Under the pieces are notes generated by a model. That model was not told the origin of the DNA. It searched no databases and saw nothing but the letters and a program-made list of their open reading frames with translations. Below are positions 22,190-34,225 of a stretch of 64,000 nucleotides of DNA, one piece after another. The stretch is from Salticus scenicus. Its lineage: Eukaryota > Arthropoda > Arachnida > Araneae > Salticidae. Position 1 is the first letter of the stretch; the number at the start of each line of letters is the position of its first letter. The translations under genes were made by a program, and so were the position numbers. The stretch spans positions 45,128,686-45,192,685 of the forward strand of contig OZ005654.1 in the NCBI GenBank assembly GCA_963930645.1. The letters run 5' to 3'.

Positions 22190-23451
22190 CGAGGGTTACT
22201 CTGAAATTTTTTAGATACGCGCAGAGGATAAGCGATAGAAAAAAATTATCGATTAGATTTGAAAATATGAACAATTTTAGCCTGACAGAGGATTTTTTAC
22301 TGGTCATTTGCAAGTAATTTAGCATAGAATAAATTTTAGACAGAAAAGAAAATGGAGTTGCGCGATAACATTATCGTGCTATGATTTTCTATGATTTTAA
22401 AGTGGGATTAAATCAAGAGGAATGCGTTCAACGCCTACAATTAGCTTTTGAAAATGAAAGTCCATCTCGTGCAACTGTATTCAGATGGTTTACAGAATTT
22501 CACAGAGGTCGTAATTCTCTCCATGATGAAAAATACACAGGAAGGCCCTTGACAGCAGTAATCCCGGATAAAGTGCCTGCCATTCGGAAATTGTTAATCG
22601 ACGACAATCGCTGTACCTACCATATGATGCAGAAGAAAATTAACATTGGATCCGCTGCAATACATAAAATTATTCATGAAGAATTGTATATGAAAAAAAT
22701 TAGTTTGCCGTTGGGTTCCCCATAATTTAACAGGGCATCAAAAACATGAGCGTGTCAGAATCAGCAAAGGAACCCTTAAATTATTAATGATGGTGGCCAC
22801 CGTATTATTTCTAAAATAATAACTGGTGATGAAACGTACATACCATTTTTTGATGTTCCAATATGCCAAGAAAGCAAAGTGTTGGTCTTTGAAGAAAATT
22901 CCAAACCCACAATGGTGAAAAGACAATGTGCCATGAGAAAAGTAATGTATGCCGTTTTCTTTAGAAGTATAGGATTGGTCAAAGCTATCAAGCTGGAAGG
23001 ACAGAAGATAGTCACAGCTAACTGGTACACTACTATATATCTTCCAGAAATTCTTAAAGAAGTGAATGTTAGATGACTCATTCTCCACCATGATAATGCA
23101 TCTTCTCATTCAGAAGGATTCAACAGTTGACTTTCTTCAACAAAAACCCATCAAGAAGCTGGTACATCCACCCTATTCACCTGATCTAGCTATGTGTGAC
23201 TTTTGATAATTTTTTAATCTAAAAAAGAACTTGTGTGGGCGTCGTTTTCATTCCGAAGATGAGATTGATGAGGTTATAAATGCATTTTTTCTTCGATTCC
23301 AAGAAATGAAGGGTTAGAAGCATTTAATCTTTGGAAAATTCGCCTACAAAAGTACTTTGATGATGGAGGAGACTACTTTGAACACACCTAAAATTTGGTA
23401 AGTTTAACATTAATTACGTAGCGTATCTCAAAGATTTCAGAGTGACCCTCG
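22190..23451 (+). mobile_element. Complete but degenerate mariner (Tc1/mariner) element
   Basis: A 1262 bp element starts CGAGGGTTACTCTGAAAT and ends with the inverted copy; 28 of the first 31 terminal bases match between ends. It is flanked by TA on both sides (22188-22189 and 23452-23453), the duplication typical of the superfamily. The interior is a single broken transposase frame. Intact ends with a dead coding region suggest an old insertion. Confidence 0.93.
22352..23391 (+). pseudogene. Mariner transposase pseudogene
   Basis: The original start is MELRDN at 22352, followed by a frameshift; from 22381 the HTH region reads IFYDFKVGLNQEECVQRL and SRATVFRWFTEFHRGRNSL. A frameshift near 22705 separates the next block, WVPHNLT. 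Another near 22780 precedes TGDET, whose Asp (about 22828) is the first catalytic residue. The second Asp is in LHHDNASSH (about 23092), just after a TGA (23074). The third is in HPPYSPDLA (about 23183), followed by a TGA after CDF. The tail GGDYFEHT ends at TAA 23389-23391. All three Asp of the mariner D,D34D triad are preserved, but at least four frameshifts and two stop codons destroy the protein. The spacing between the last two Asp is slightly short, suggesting a small deletion. Confidence 0.9.
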
Positions 23452-23459
23452 TACCAATG

Positions 23460-24950
23460 GAGAGTGTTTTTATATGTGCACCATCCACCGTAAATTCAGT
23501 GCGATTGGAAGCATCATAGAGGAAAAATTGCTGTCTACACTTGAATGAATTCCATTGAACTCTGAGCTGTGCGTTTATTAATCAGAGATTTTCCAACGAG
23601 CTGTTGATTACTATTCCTGAACAAGCATATTTATGTTTTTCAGTCTATATAACGCTATTATCATGACTTTTGTGGTGTGAGTAATTGTTTTATTGATTTG
23701 TTTCGAGAATATTCATCCATTTGAACCTGCCTGTTCTGTGTACATTTCAATAATTGACGTCCTGTAATCAACCTATAGAGCTGGTTGTTGAGTAATCCGA
23801 TGTATTCTGACTATTGATAATTAAACAATATAGCATACAATTTGGAGGCCGCTATTCTGCTTAATTAACTATCTTTTTCAAAATTTATCAAGAGAAACAA
23901 ATGCCCACTATTACTTTCTTCCCTTTTCAGTATTCAGGGTTTGATGCTGATTCATATTTTGTTCTAGTGTGTGTAAAATTATATGTTTTTGTTAAAATAG
24001 CATTAACATATTAGTGTGATTAACTGATATGTTAATCTTACTTTACTAATTAATCTTGTTTATTAGAAAATTTTGAGCTTAAAAATTAATCTGACAAATT
24101 GTTATTTCTGGAAAAATTAGTCTTAATTGCCTTTATTAAAATTCCAAGGAATTTTGAAAGTTTCCTGTCACAGGAATTTTACAGGTTTTAGATAAACTAT
24201 TGTTTTGGGATCATATTTTCGAAACTGAGTTTTTGCTATAATTGTATATTTTGTGGTCCCCTGAATTCAGAAATTGGGTTTTTAGCGGTTGGTCTGTGTT
24301 GCCAGGTATCAACATAACTAAAAAATAGATATTAGCGAAATGCGGAAATCCGTAGTTGGTATACTAAATTTATATTATATGCGGTTACTATTTGAAACTT
24401 TTTATTGAGATTTGACAAATGGTCTTTGTACGTGGTAACTAAGATGATCATGTACGCAATTCGAGTGTATATATACTTAAAAAAGTACGCAATTTGAACA
24501 GTATATAGAAGTTTAATCAGAAAGTATTGCGGAGCTTGTCAGAAGCTCATTCAAGCTTCAAACCTAACACGAAATAGAATTTATATAAAGTAAATTTTTA
24601 TCATACTGTTGAATAGTAATATACATAAATAAATAAATGATCTGGACACATCATGACTTTTTTGTTCATTTATAAAAATATGCATTTTTTTTTTTTTTTT
24701 AATAAATTAAAAAAGAAAATTAAGATAAAATACAATAGTATGAAAAGGAAGAAAGAAAAACGTTGCTAAGGAACGCAACTTCATATTTTGATGCGAAGAG
24801 TTAATTTTTTAATTTTTTATTATTCTTTTTGGATATTTAAATGAAAAGATAACTGTTTTTATTAAATTACATCGAAAATTATTTTAAAAAATCTTTCCTA
24901 AACATAATTTAATTTAGTACTACAGTCCCCCCCCCCCTCTTTTTTTTTAT
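23460..24950. other. No gene or clear repeat seen
   Basis: Ordinary A/T-rich sequence between the mariner and the SINE; no frame above 60 codons and no terminal repeats found by eye. Confidence 0.6.
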
Positions 24951-24952
24951 TC

Positions 24953-25110
24953 TTTCACTAGTAGCCAGCAGATTCTGCTCTCGAAGTCGGTACACAGGAA
25001 ACGCCGAGTTCGATCCCAGATCGCACTTCTCGACCTAAGAAGTTTTCTGTAGTTTTTCTCTGAAACTCGCCTAAATAAGGGGCTAGGACACTTTAGAAAG
25101 ATTCTTGCGA
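24953..25110 (+). mobile_element. tRNA-headed SINE
   Basis: Has an A-box-like AGTAGCCAGCAGATT and, 40-45 bp on, a good B box (GAGTTCGATCCCA), followed by TTTTTCTCTGAAACTCGCCT, the same body as 8995-9190. The tRNA-like part does not fold as an intact tRNA by eye. Confidence 0.55.
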
Positions 25111-25119
25111 TGGACAAAT

Positions 25120-26318
25120 TTGTAAATTCCTAAACTTTTTGATAGACTGTTTCTTCTGAAAAATTCAACATAATCTGCTGCAAATAATGGTGATGTTTTT
25201 TCTGTATGGAAAAAAAAAAAAAAAAAACTGGATTCACTCTTGTCCTAAAAATTTCTCTGAAAGAAAATCTCAACAACAAATTGCCAAAAATTTCAAAATA
25301 AAGCAAAATGTTATCGTAAAACAAATGTCAGGAATTGAAATAAGTTTATATCTGAGGTACTGTGCCACTGTGCGTTTATACAAAACAAAAACCTTGAATT
25401 ATTGAGAAGGGCTACAATTTTTTAGGAGGGATATAATCAGATACATAGGAGAAATCAAAATACAAAATTGAAACTTAACTGGAGGCTGGGAGAACTGCGG
25501 AATTACATACGTAGTTTGATTTTGTGACTTCCTTTTATAAGCATATTTGGAGTAACCGATGAAATTACGATTCATTACAGATGTATAATTAATTTATGAA
25601 TTAATCTACGAGTATATATTTATACTAATTAGCGATTGTGATTTGCTAAAGTAATAACTCTATGGTTAATGAAAAAAAACAAAACAAAAAAAACAAACTT
25701 TTTTTCCCCCCTCTTAGAATGAGTTTTATAATCAAAATTTATTTACTTCAATCCTCTTTTTTTATTGCTGGGCATCTAAATATAGAAGCTGCTATTTTTA
25801 TAAACAATAACGACTTCGATTATGGTATAACGATTCAAATCAAATTTCTTTTAAGAAAACAATGTATGTTATAAGACCTTTTTGTAAATTACAGTTTTAA
25901 AATTATGAAATTTTGCACACATAAGCATTGGGGAAAAAAAAAAAATCATTAAACCTATTTAAATAAAAATTCAAAAATAAATAAATAAATATTTTTTTCG
26001 TACAATCTAATTTTAACCACCCCCCCCCACACACACACACGTAATTTTACATTATTATAATTTAAAATATATTCTAAGCACATTTGTGCCTTATTTTGTC
26101 GAATTATTGACATGATGATATTTAAGAAATATTTTTATGTTTGGCTATTTAAATTTCTTGTAAATTTCAAGCTTTTTAAAACTTAATATGTGTTATGGTC
26201 TAAATTCTAAATGAAGATGGAAATGAATACATATATTTATTTGATGTATATTAGAAATCATAACTCTAATCCTCATAGAATATGGTCTAAGACTGGAAGC
26301 ATTTTAAAGACACAAAAT

Positions 26319-26358
<40 letters not shown>

Positions 26359-27480
26359 CTCGTTTTGAAAACAAGCTATTTAAAAAGATAATTTTACAAT
26401 CACATGTTTTTACCATTTATTTACTTCAAAGTAACATTTTTTATAATATAAAAATATTTAAGAAACTATCAACAATGAAACCATTTAATATAAAATGTTT
26501 AAACCATTTTGTTAAGTTATGATTTCATTTCCCGAGAAATACTAACTACTGAGAGATTTTGAAGCGTTTTTTTTTTTTTTTTTTTTTTTTTTTCGGTAAC
26601 CATACAATTTGCATCATTTTGAAAAGTTTTTATTTTATTTTTTACCGCTGATGCAGTGATCTTTAAAACTACTCTTGAATCATGCCAAAAATTGGTACTT
26701 TTGTGCTAACTGTATGTCAGTGATTAATCGAAGATATATGCTGAAGTAAAGCGACTAAAATTAGTTCGAACAGATTTTTTAGAACCATTGTACAATGTTT
26801 ATAGCAACCTATGTTTATAATATCGCAACCTGTATTAACCTTAAGGCAATCTTTGTTAACCTAAACTCATGGCATGTGATTAATACGAAAGTATTTTCAA
26901 ACATATATGTGTAAAGAGAGTTATATCAAATGTAAATACATAAAAAGTCAAATTTCAACAAATTAATGTTGAATATATGAAATAATGGCGGTTCATCAGC
27001 CCAACAGCTGCGATCATATTACTTTTCTAATTCATTTTTAAGTAGTTTAAATGGATTATACTGCACAGTATAAAATTTTCAATTTATGATAATAAATGAG
27101 GAAAAAATTAAGTTTTTTCCACTGCAAAATATCCTTCTGTTATTATAAAATTTGGCTATTGACTCATGAGATTCCATATTTTCTAAGCATATTATCTATA
27201 AAAACTAGGTTATAGATTATAAGAATAAACTGTGATGGTTTTCCTATTAAATTTATCGTATATGATTACTCTTCTCAACCGTTTGATAAAAGATTAATAA
27301 AATGTATCAATACTCACAATAATGCAGTTGTCAAAGTCATCAAACACAGGTGTTTTGTTTACTTACGGTTGATAGTTAAAAGGGAAATTTTTACTGCTTA
27401 CAAATTTAAGAAACATATTTTTGAATATACTGAAGTTAGGTTTTAATATTTTTTTTCCACTTTATTTATTTATTTTTTAA
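25120..27480. other. No gene seen; homopolymer-rich spacer
   Basis: Long A runs (25209, 26325) and T runs (26570) and a C9(AC)n tract at 26022. The frames crossing them encode poly-Lys artefacts. Confidence 0.6.
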
Positions 27481-27487
27481 CCTAAGG

Positions 27488-27790
27488 TAGAGTGACCATA
27501 GTTTTTTCATTGAATTTAGGGACAAAGATGGCGGTGTCCTCGAATTTCGAGAACAAAAAAAAAAAAAAAAAAAAATTAATTAAATCATTTTAAATTGTAA
27601 ATTTTTAGTAATTTTTATGTATAAAGCACCTAAAAGAACTTATTTTAGCTTATTTATTATACATAAATTATTATAATAAAACATTAATAACATTATAACC
27701 GGCGTCCCCCAAATGTGTTGTAATTTTTTTGGGGACGAAGGTAATTTTCGGGGATTGTCCTCCAGATTAGAGGACATATGGTCAGCCTAA
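27488..27790. mobile_element. Non-autonomous element with GTGACCATA-type ends
   Basis: The left end GGTAGAGTGACCATAGTT and the right end (reverse complement TTAGGCTGACCATATGTCCT) are inverted repeats, each followed inward by GGGACA/GAGGACA words. A related half-element with GATGACCAGCCGTCTTCGAA is at about 7810-7860. Non-coding. Confidence 0.55.
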
Positions 27791-27794
27791 CCTA

Positions 27795-27880
27795 AGAGTG
27801 AGTCTCAGACCGTCGCCAGTTGCCCATAGTGCAGCACTAGTATGCGAGATAATACCCACTCATCCACAGCCGCTTTAATT
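27795..27880 (-). repeat. SINE-like dispersed repeat (GGCGACGGTCTG family)
   Basis: The minus strand contains GTGCTGCACTATGGGCAACT and GGCGACGGTCTGAGACTCAC. Further members are at 28035-28080, 28690-28865 and 61725-61880. Without two clean ends I cannot assign a class. Confidence 0.45.
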
Positions 27881-28175
27881 TTCATTTTAATCAAAATTTA
27901 ATAGATTATTTTTATTTCTTAAGTGAGGTCCGTTAACTTTTCCGTCAGTTAGCATAAATTAATTGGAATTATACTTTCTATGTACTGTCCTTTTGTATAA
28001 ATAATTTAAAACATATGAAAGTATAAATATTATTGAGAGAGTGTGTTTTCGCACTAGTGCTACGCTATGGCCAATTGGTGATATAAATCTTAGGAATGAC
28101 TGAACAAGGGAGGAATCTTAAAAATATACATTTAACAACAACAAAAAAAAAACTTTCTTAAAATGATAAAATAAT

Positions 28176-28628
28176 ATAGGATAGGTGCTCCAATGATTGG
28201 CATGCTCCAGTAATTGACATCTTTCCCGAAATAATTAGTAAATAAGAAAATAAATAAAAGCACATGTTTTACATATAAGAATTTTAACATTGTATGTCAA
28301 ACACTGAAGCATACGGTGCCAATAACTGGTAGAATGAAAAACTAGTAGTGTCAAACACTGGAGGCAAACATAGGATGCTAATTACTGTAAAATGAAAAAC
28401 TGGCAGTGTCAATTACTGGAACATTGAGTGGGTGCAAAATAAAAATTCATTAAAAAAAAAAAATAACAATTTTCAGATGAATGCATATTTTAATGTATAT
28501 GTGTTTCTGAAAGCCTTTCATACTATATATATTAACTTAAGATTTCCAAAACTATTTTCTGATGACTAAAACATTAAAAACATCAGAAATTGCTCTAAAA
28601 GTGTTAATCATTGCAGCACTTACCCTAT
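28176..28628 (-). mobile_element. 453 bp MITE, copy 1
   Basis: Terminal inverted repeats of the form ATAGGGTAAGTGCTCCAATG. The interior alternates CAGTAATTGACA/CAAACACTGG-like words with A/T filler. It matches 33436-33888 over its full length in reverse orientation. Confidence 0.7.
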
Positions 28629-28689
28629 GTATAAAAAAATTTTCTCTTACGAAAAAATAAATGGATAAAATTTTTTTTTTAAGTTTATA

Positions 28690-28865
28690 ACCAACAATGA
28701 ATGAGTAGGTGAGTGGGGTTTTTAGTCACCTAGTGCTACATATGTAATTGACGAAGGTCTGGGACGCATCCTAAGGGAGGTCCGGAGATTTGTCATCATA
28801 ATTTTGATCCTCTACAAAGAGGATGGCTCACCCGCTTCGGCATCATTAAGAAGTGGCAGAATATT
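28690..28865 (+). repeat. SINE-like dispersed repeat (GGCGACGGTCTG family)
   Basis: Contains CACCTAGTGCTACA, CGAAGGTCTGGGACGCATCC, GGAGGTCCGGAGATTTG and ATAATTTTGATCCTCTAC, matching 61725-61880 block by block. Confidence 0.5.
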
Positions 28866-29156
28866 GAAGGAATGAGAGTTCTTTTAAAATTTAAAACTAC
28901 TGAATGTTTAAAAATTTCGTAATATGCGAAATCTAAATTCTATCTAAATTCTTTTTTACATCGTCTGTTGTTTATATGTAAATTCCCATTAAGGATTAAT
29001 CTATTTTATTTGATACGAAACTGCGAATTCAAATTTAAGTTTGCTGTCATTCCAGTTTTGATAATTTTAGATGCTGTGATCTAAATGGTTCAGTAAATCA
29101 CACAACTCACAAAAACTGAAAATTTTCATAAAATGTAAAAGACATTTCCAAACACA

Positions 29157-29365
29157 CAGTCGGTAACAAAAGTCTCCGAACGCTAGCAAAAATTTTTGTG
29201 TAAAAAAAGTACACTTAATACAATTTTGTTAAATAAATCCTTGTCGAATCCTGTTTTTAGACTAAGAACAGGATTCGACAAGGATTTATTTAACAAAACT
29301 GTATTAAGTGTACTTTTTTTACATAGGAATTTTTGCTAGTGTTCGGAGACTTTTGTTACCGACTG
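29157..29365. mobile_element. Tc1/mariner-type hairpin MITE, first of a tandem pair
   Basis: Starts CAGTCGGTAACAAAAGTCTC and ends with the reverse complement. Nearly the whole 209 bp is two arms of about 100 bp meeting at a short loop. TA follows at 29366-29367. Confidence 0.85.
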
Positions 29366-29367
29366 TA

Positions 29368-29582
29368 CAGTCGGCATCAAAAGTATCCGAGCACTAGCCA
29401 ATAATTCCGATATCAAAAAAGTACACTTAATGCTGTTTTGTTAAATAAATCTTTGTGGAATCATGTCCTTGGACTGAATAAGAACATGACTCGACAAAGA
29501 TTTATTTAACAAAGCAGTATTAAGTGTACTTTTTTTTAGACAGGGATTATTAGTAGTGCTCGGATAATTTTTCTGCCGACTG
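29368..29582. mobile_element. Tc1/mariner-type hairpin MITE, second of a tandem pair
   Basis: Starts CAGTCGGCATCAAAAGTATC and ends with the inverted copy; 215 bp, flanked by TA on both sides and sharing the left TA with the first MITE. The inner arm word AAAAAAGTACACTTAAT is common to both, but the arms have diverged. Confidence 0.85.
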
Positions 29583-29950
29583 TAAAACATTTATATAAAT
29601 TAATCAGAAATGAATTCAGAACTTTTATATTGATTGTCAAAAATAGCTTAGTTGGTTTAAAATGAAGTGTGTTGCATCTAATTATTTGAACGTTTATTTA
29701 AATGGACAAGAAAAATGTGCAAAAAGTCAATCGCAATTAACGACAAATCTGATTTAATTCGTTCAGCTTTAAAGGTGATTTTTAAAAGTGATTGTTACGG
29801 CAGGGAAGAGTTATGTTTGTGGTCCATTCATAACTAAATAATCACATTTTATTTATTTTTTTAATTCCGTCACTTTTCACATAAGTGTACATGTCATCTT
29901 AAAAATAAACTGTTCTGCTATTGCTAGTATCACATATGGGATAGCAATTA

Positions 29951-31073
29951 TCTATATAAAAAAAAGCAAAGAGTTTGTCGGAAACACATCCGGGTGGACC
30001 ACTCCTATTTTTGATTGGTCTAGATTTAACTACGTTGGTGATGAAAGTTGGCCATTTTTTTTAGTAGAAACTGGTGAATTTTTTAAAAAGTTACTGCATA
30101 GATATTATACTTTTTAAAAGAGCTCTAAAAATTGTTTATTTTTTGTGTGGACACTATACATATCAAGTTATTAAAGATATTACGTTGCAAAGTAGTCTTT
30201 TAATTAATTAAAATATGAAAATAAATATTAATTATAATTTAATAGTTGCAAAAAAAAAATAAAAATGAAAAAAAAAAAAAAAAAAAAAATACGAGTTCAT
30301 TTTTTTGGCATAAAAATAAATACACTGAATTAAACATGAACATAAAAAAATTGTAAAAAATTCAATTATGCATCCCACAAAAATTGATGTCATTATCACT
30401 TTAAAATTTTCTACACATTAATAAAGTGCTAATGTAGTTCTATAGTTGTAAGATTCAACAGAAAATTTAAAAACATAGTATATATAAAAAGTTTTTTTTT
30501 TTTTTTTTCAATCTTAAAATTATTTATAATTTTGTTCTCATTTCCGCGATGAGTTTATATGGGTATCGAAAATGCCTGAGTAAACATTTTGGCGAGAAAC
30601 GCCAGAGCTACGTCAGTGCCAAATTTCAAATTCCGCCAAGAGGTCCAAGCTCTTTCAATGTTTTTGCGCAATTTTTTTCAAGTTTATTTTAAATATTTTT
30701 GTAATGCGAGTGGGAAAAAAAGGAAAAGCATTTTTTATTGGTGTAATTATACAAAATATCTCCATGTAAAATATTATTCGTTTTCCGTTCTATTTATTCT
30801 TAAAAAAAAAAAAAAAAAAGACTAAAGCAGTTTTTTCTGTATTATTGACATTTCTATAAATTAAATTAAATTAAATTAAATTAAATTATCCAGTACCAAG
30901 ACGTTGCTGTGAAGAAGTCCCTGCTGAAGGCAGCGTGGGCCCGAAGCGAAGTCTTTTAGCAATTTCAAAGCATTTTCTTTTTAGTTTTAATTTGTAGAAC
31001 GGTATAAAAAATATTGATTCTTTTTTTAATTAATTTAAATGTATTGACCAGTGAAGCGGGCAAAGCCTGCTAG
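29951..31073 (+). mobile_element. Non-autonomous Helitron
   Basis: The 5' end, after an A, is TCTATATAAAAAAAAGCAAA followed by GAGTTTGTCGGA, the usual arthropod Helitron 5' terminus. The 3' end has a small hairpin (GCGGGC AAA GCCTGC) immediately followed by CTAG and then T, matching the CTRR/T rule. The insertion is therefore between A (29950) and T (31074), as expected. There is no Rep/helicase coding inside. A (TAAAT)n microsatellite occurs at about 30857-30886. Confidence 0.85.
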
Positions 31074-31089
31074 TTCTAAATAAAGTAAT

Positions 31090-31774
31090 TTATTATCTAA
31101 CTACTAATTTAGTGGATAGTAATTTACTATCCACTTTTCTACGATTGATATTGTAAAAGTTTCACTTACTCACTACTGATAGCAACGATTTTTAAATTTC
31201 TATAAATAAAATAATTTTTCATACAAAATAGTAGTGAAAAATAAAAAATAATAATAACATTTTTGCCTTCACTTACTCTAAATTTAACAGCACCCTTGTC
31301 CCTATAATATTTTTAAACACCTATTAGTCAAGTAGAAATCTGTAAAATTTACCAGAATATATCTATATATAATTCTTTCTCTTTTATTTTATTTCATTAT
31401 GGAATAAATCTGATTTTGTATGAATACGGATAACCGAATTTGGAAGCTGCAAGTCTTTTCTGGCGAATCTGACGCCCCAGCCCGACCATCCGCTTGTAGA
31501 TGTCTTTGATTTAACTATTTTTCCTTTATTTGATGATCGGTAGCAACTTTTTTTTTTCCCTCACACATTTGTAATTTTTCTTTTTATTTACTGAAATAAA
31601 ACTTTACATATTAAAACTTTATAAAGTGGACAATGTAGATTTATAATTAAAATACTATTAAATTATATGCTTAAGGATTTTTTCAATAACAAATTTGTTA
31701 AGTGCTAATACAATTATGGTGTCATTTCCAGGCATGAATTCATACAATTTTTAATAATTTTTTACTCAAGTTGG

Positions 31775-31806
<32 letters not shown>

Positions 31807-33430
31807 CGGCAAATTTTCCTACTTTTAACATTATTGCTTTAGTTTCGTGATTTTTGGCTCGTGACAATCTGGAGACAAGGGTGAATAGGTAACAAATGTT
31901 TACAGTTAAACATTTTTAATATTTATAGGAAATATAAAAATCCTCAGGATTCTTATTTATTTACTAGCAAACTCATGCGAAATATTCACACTTTATTTCT
32001 TTTCTTATTTACCTTTAAAATTTGAAGCTCATGAATGTTATACTAATTTCACCAACTAATTAAAATTCTAATTTACCAGAAGCCAAACATTGCACAATAG
32101 TGAAACCAAAATCATTCAAAGAAAGGTTTACAAATAAAATTCACGGTTCACGACCCAATTTTCATACTTCCACAGGCAGTACAGTTTTAATATAGGACTT
32201 CCCACGACGCCTTTTAAATTTTTGTCGTCATGTTGGCGATGACTTTTTATTAATTTTGGTATATATATACGTATATATATTTGTTTTGTTTTGTTTGAAA
32301 TAAATAAATAAATAAAATAAACTAATTCCTATTTTGATTATATTTTTTATGATTGTGTTTTTCAGTCAATTTATGACACAAAAGTTCATATTCTGTATAT
32401 ATCTTTAAAATATTGCTAGGTTTAAAATGACGCTTGCAAAGATACTGAAGAAGCAACTTTTAAATACGTTTTTCCATAAAATAATCTCATCAGACAAATG
32501 TCGTCATTTCTTCTTATTAGTCCATTGAACTAAGTCCGCATGCTTAAATATTGTCCATGTATAAATATTATTTTTTTATCCTCGCGTATCGTATCGTTTC
32601 GACAAAAAATAATTGAAACTGCTCCACGTTAGAGAAATATTATATATTATTAGTATTTATTTTATTTAGAGCTGTGTAAAAATACCTGATTATTTAGTAT
32701 ATAAAAAAGTTATAATAAAGTTACAATTGTATTAAAACGTTTTATTATGTCGATAGAGACAATTTAATAATTTAAAACATATTCTGATTAAGGGAATATC
32801 TTTATAGAATGAATGTCTCAAATTAGACTTCTTCGAGCGAAATTTCAGATAGTGTATCAATGAGATCCGAAGAAAATTTTAATATAATTATAATTTAAAG
32901 CCTAATAATAATAATAACAACAATAATCTGTCACATTGTTAATATTACTTATTTTAATATTTTATCCTGTTTTATCAGTTATTAACAGGGCAGGGCTTTG
33001 GATTTTTTCGGTAGAATTCTTGTGTCGAAAGCACATCTTAGCTAAAAATCTTGCCTCCTTCGAAGCAGAATAGTTAAAAATCGATAGTCGGTTGACGTCA
33101 GCAAAACTGGGTTCTATATATCGATCTCCTTCCCATATGAAAATATCTATCCTATAGACCAAAAAGAATATGGCGACCAAATTTGAAATGTATATCAGAG
33201 TTTAAATCTTATGCTTTTAAATACTTATATATTTAAAAACATGGTTAGTATTCTCAGTATTGTGATATCATTAAATGTTAAACAATTTTGTAATCGCTGT
33301 ACATATGTGTGTGTATGTGTTCTTAATTTTTTTTTTTTTTTTTTTTTTTGGTTTGTAGATTTTTTATGTCTATTAGTAAAGATTTGTCATTTTAATGAAT
33401 TAATCGTATTAATTTTTCTTATAAGATTTT
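31090..33430. other. No gene seen
   Basis: A/T-rich. It contains a small Helitron-derived piece (32195-32260), a slightly GC-richer patch at 31440-31500 that I cannot assign, and a CRE-like palindrome listed separately. Confidence 0.55.
33093..33124 (+). promoter_or_regulatory. CRE palindrome next to a TATA-like string
   Basis: The perfect CRE TGACGTCA (33093-33100) is followed 15-20 bp later by TCTATATATCG. No gene starts nearby, so it may be chance or part of a dead element. Confidence 0.2.
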
Positions 33431-33435
33431 CATAT

Positions 33436-33888
33436 ATAGGGTAAGTGCTCCAGTGATTGACACTTTTAGAGCAATTTCTGATGTTTTTAATGTTTTAGTC
33501 ATCAGAAACTATTTTAAGAAATCTAAAGTTAATATATATGGCAGGAATGACTTTCAGAACCATATGTATGTTAAAATATATACATTTAACAATAATTATT
33601 TGTTTTTTTGTTTTTTATGAATTTTTATTTTACACCCACTCAATATTCCAGTAATTGACACTGCCAGTTTTTCATTTTACCAGTAATTAGCATCCCATGC
33701 TCCAGTGTTTGACACTGCTAGTTTTTCATTTTATCAGTTATTGACACCCTATGCTACAGTGACTGACATATAATGTTAAAATTCTTACATGTAAAACATG
33801 TGCTTTTATTATTTTACTTATTTATTAATTATTTCGAGAAAGATGTCAATTACTGGAGCATGTCAATCACTGGAAAACCTACACTATC
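33436..33888 (+). mobile_element. 453 bp MITE, copy 2
   Basis: Starts ATAGGGTAAGTGCTCCAGTG and ends with the inverted end (CACTGGAAAACCTACACTAT). The reverse complement matches 28176-28628 over its full length. Interior words such as CCAGTAATTGACACTG recur four to five times. Confidence 0.7.
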
Positions 33889-34009
33889 TATAAAAATTTT
33901 CGCAAAAGATTAAAGACAGAGACACATTTTTTGAAATTTTTTAATTTTTAATTTATTTATTTTTTTAATTTGATAAAATAAATAAATAAAATAAAAATAA
34001 AAACATTAG

Positions 34010-34225
34010 GTAATGAGTTCTTTTATAAATGAATTTCTCCACAAAATAACATGAAGTTTGGTTATCGGCGGGTATAGGTATTGCGAACGACTGAGATTGA
34101 ACACGCCATCGATTCAAAAATTTAAAATAGAGAAAATATAAGAAGGGGCAAAAAGTTTATTGACATAGCTAAATTTCTGATAATTTAGTGCATATTAATT
34201 TATTTTACATATTGAAAAATTATTT
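34010..34225 (+). repeat. Left arm of an inverted pair (family A end plus unique segment)
   Basis: Matches the reverse complement of 35945-36165 through AAATTTCTCCAC-GAATAAC, GGTATTGCGAAC, ATCGATTCAAAA, GCAAAAAGTTTATT and TTAGCTAAATTTCTGAT. The arms enclose 1.7 kb of unrelated A/T-rich sequence. It may be one large foldback element or two insertions. Confidence 0.6.

Noticed and set aside
22738..23109. Minus-strand frames of 101 and 123 codons
   Set aside because: They are antisense shadows of the mariner transposase pseudogene.
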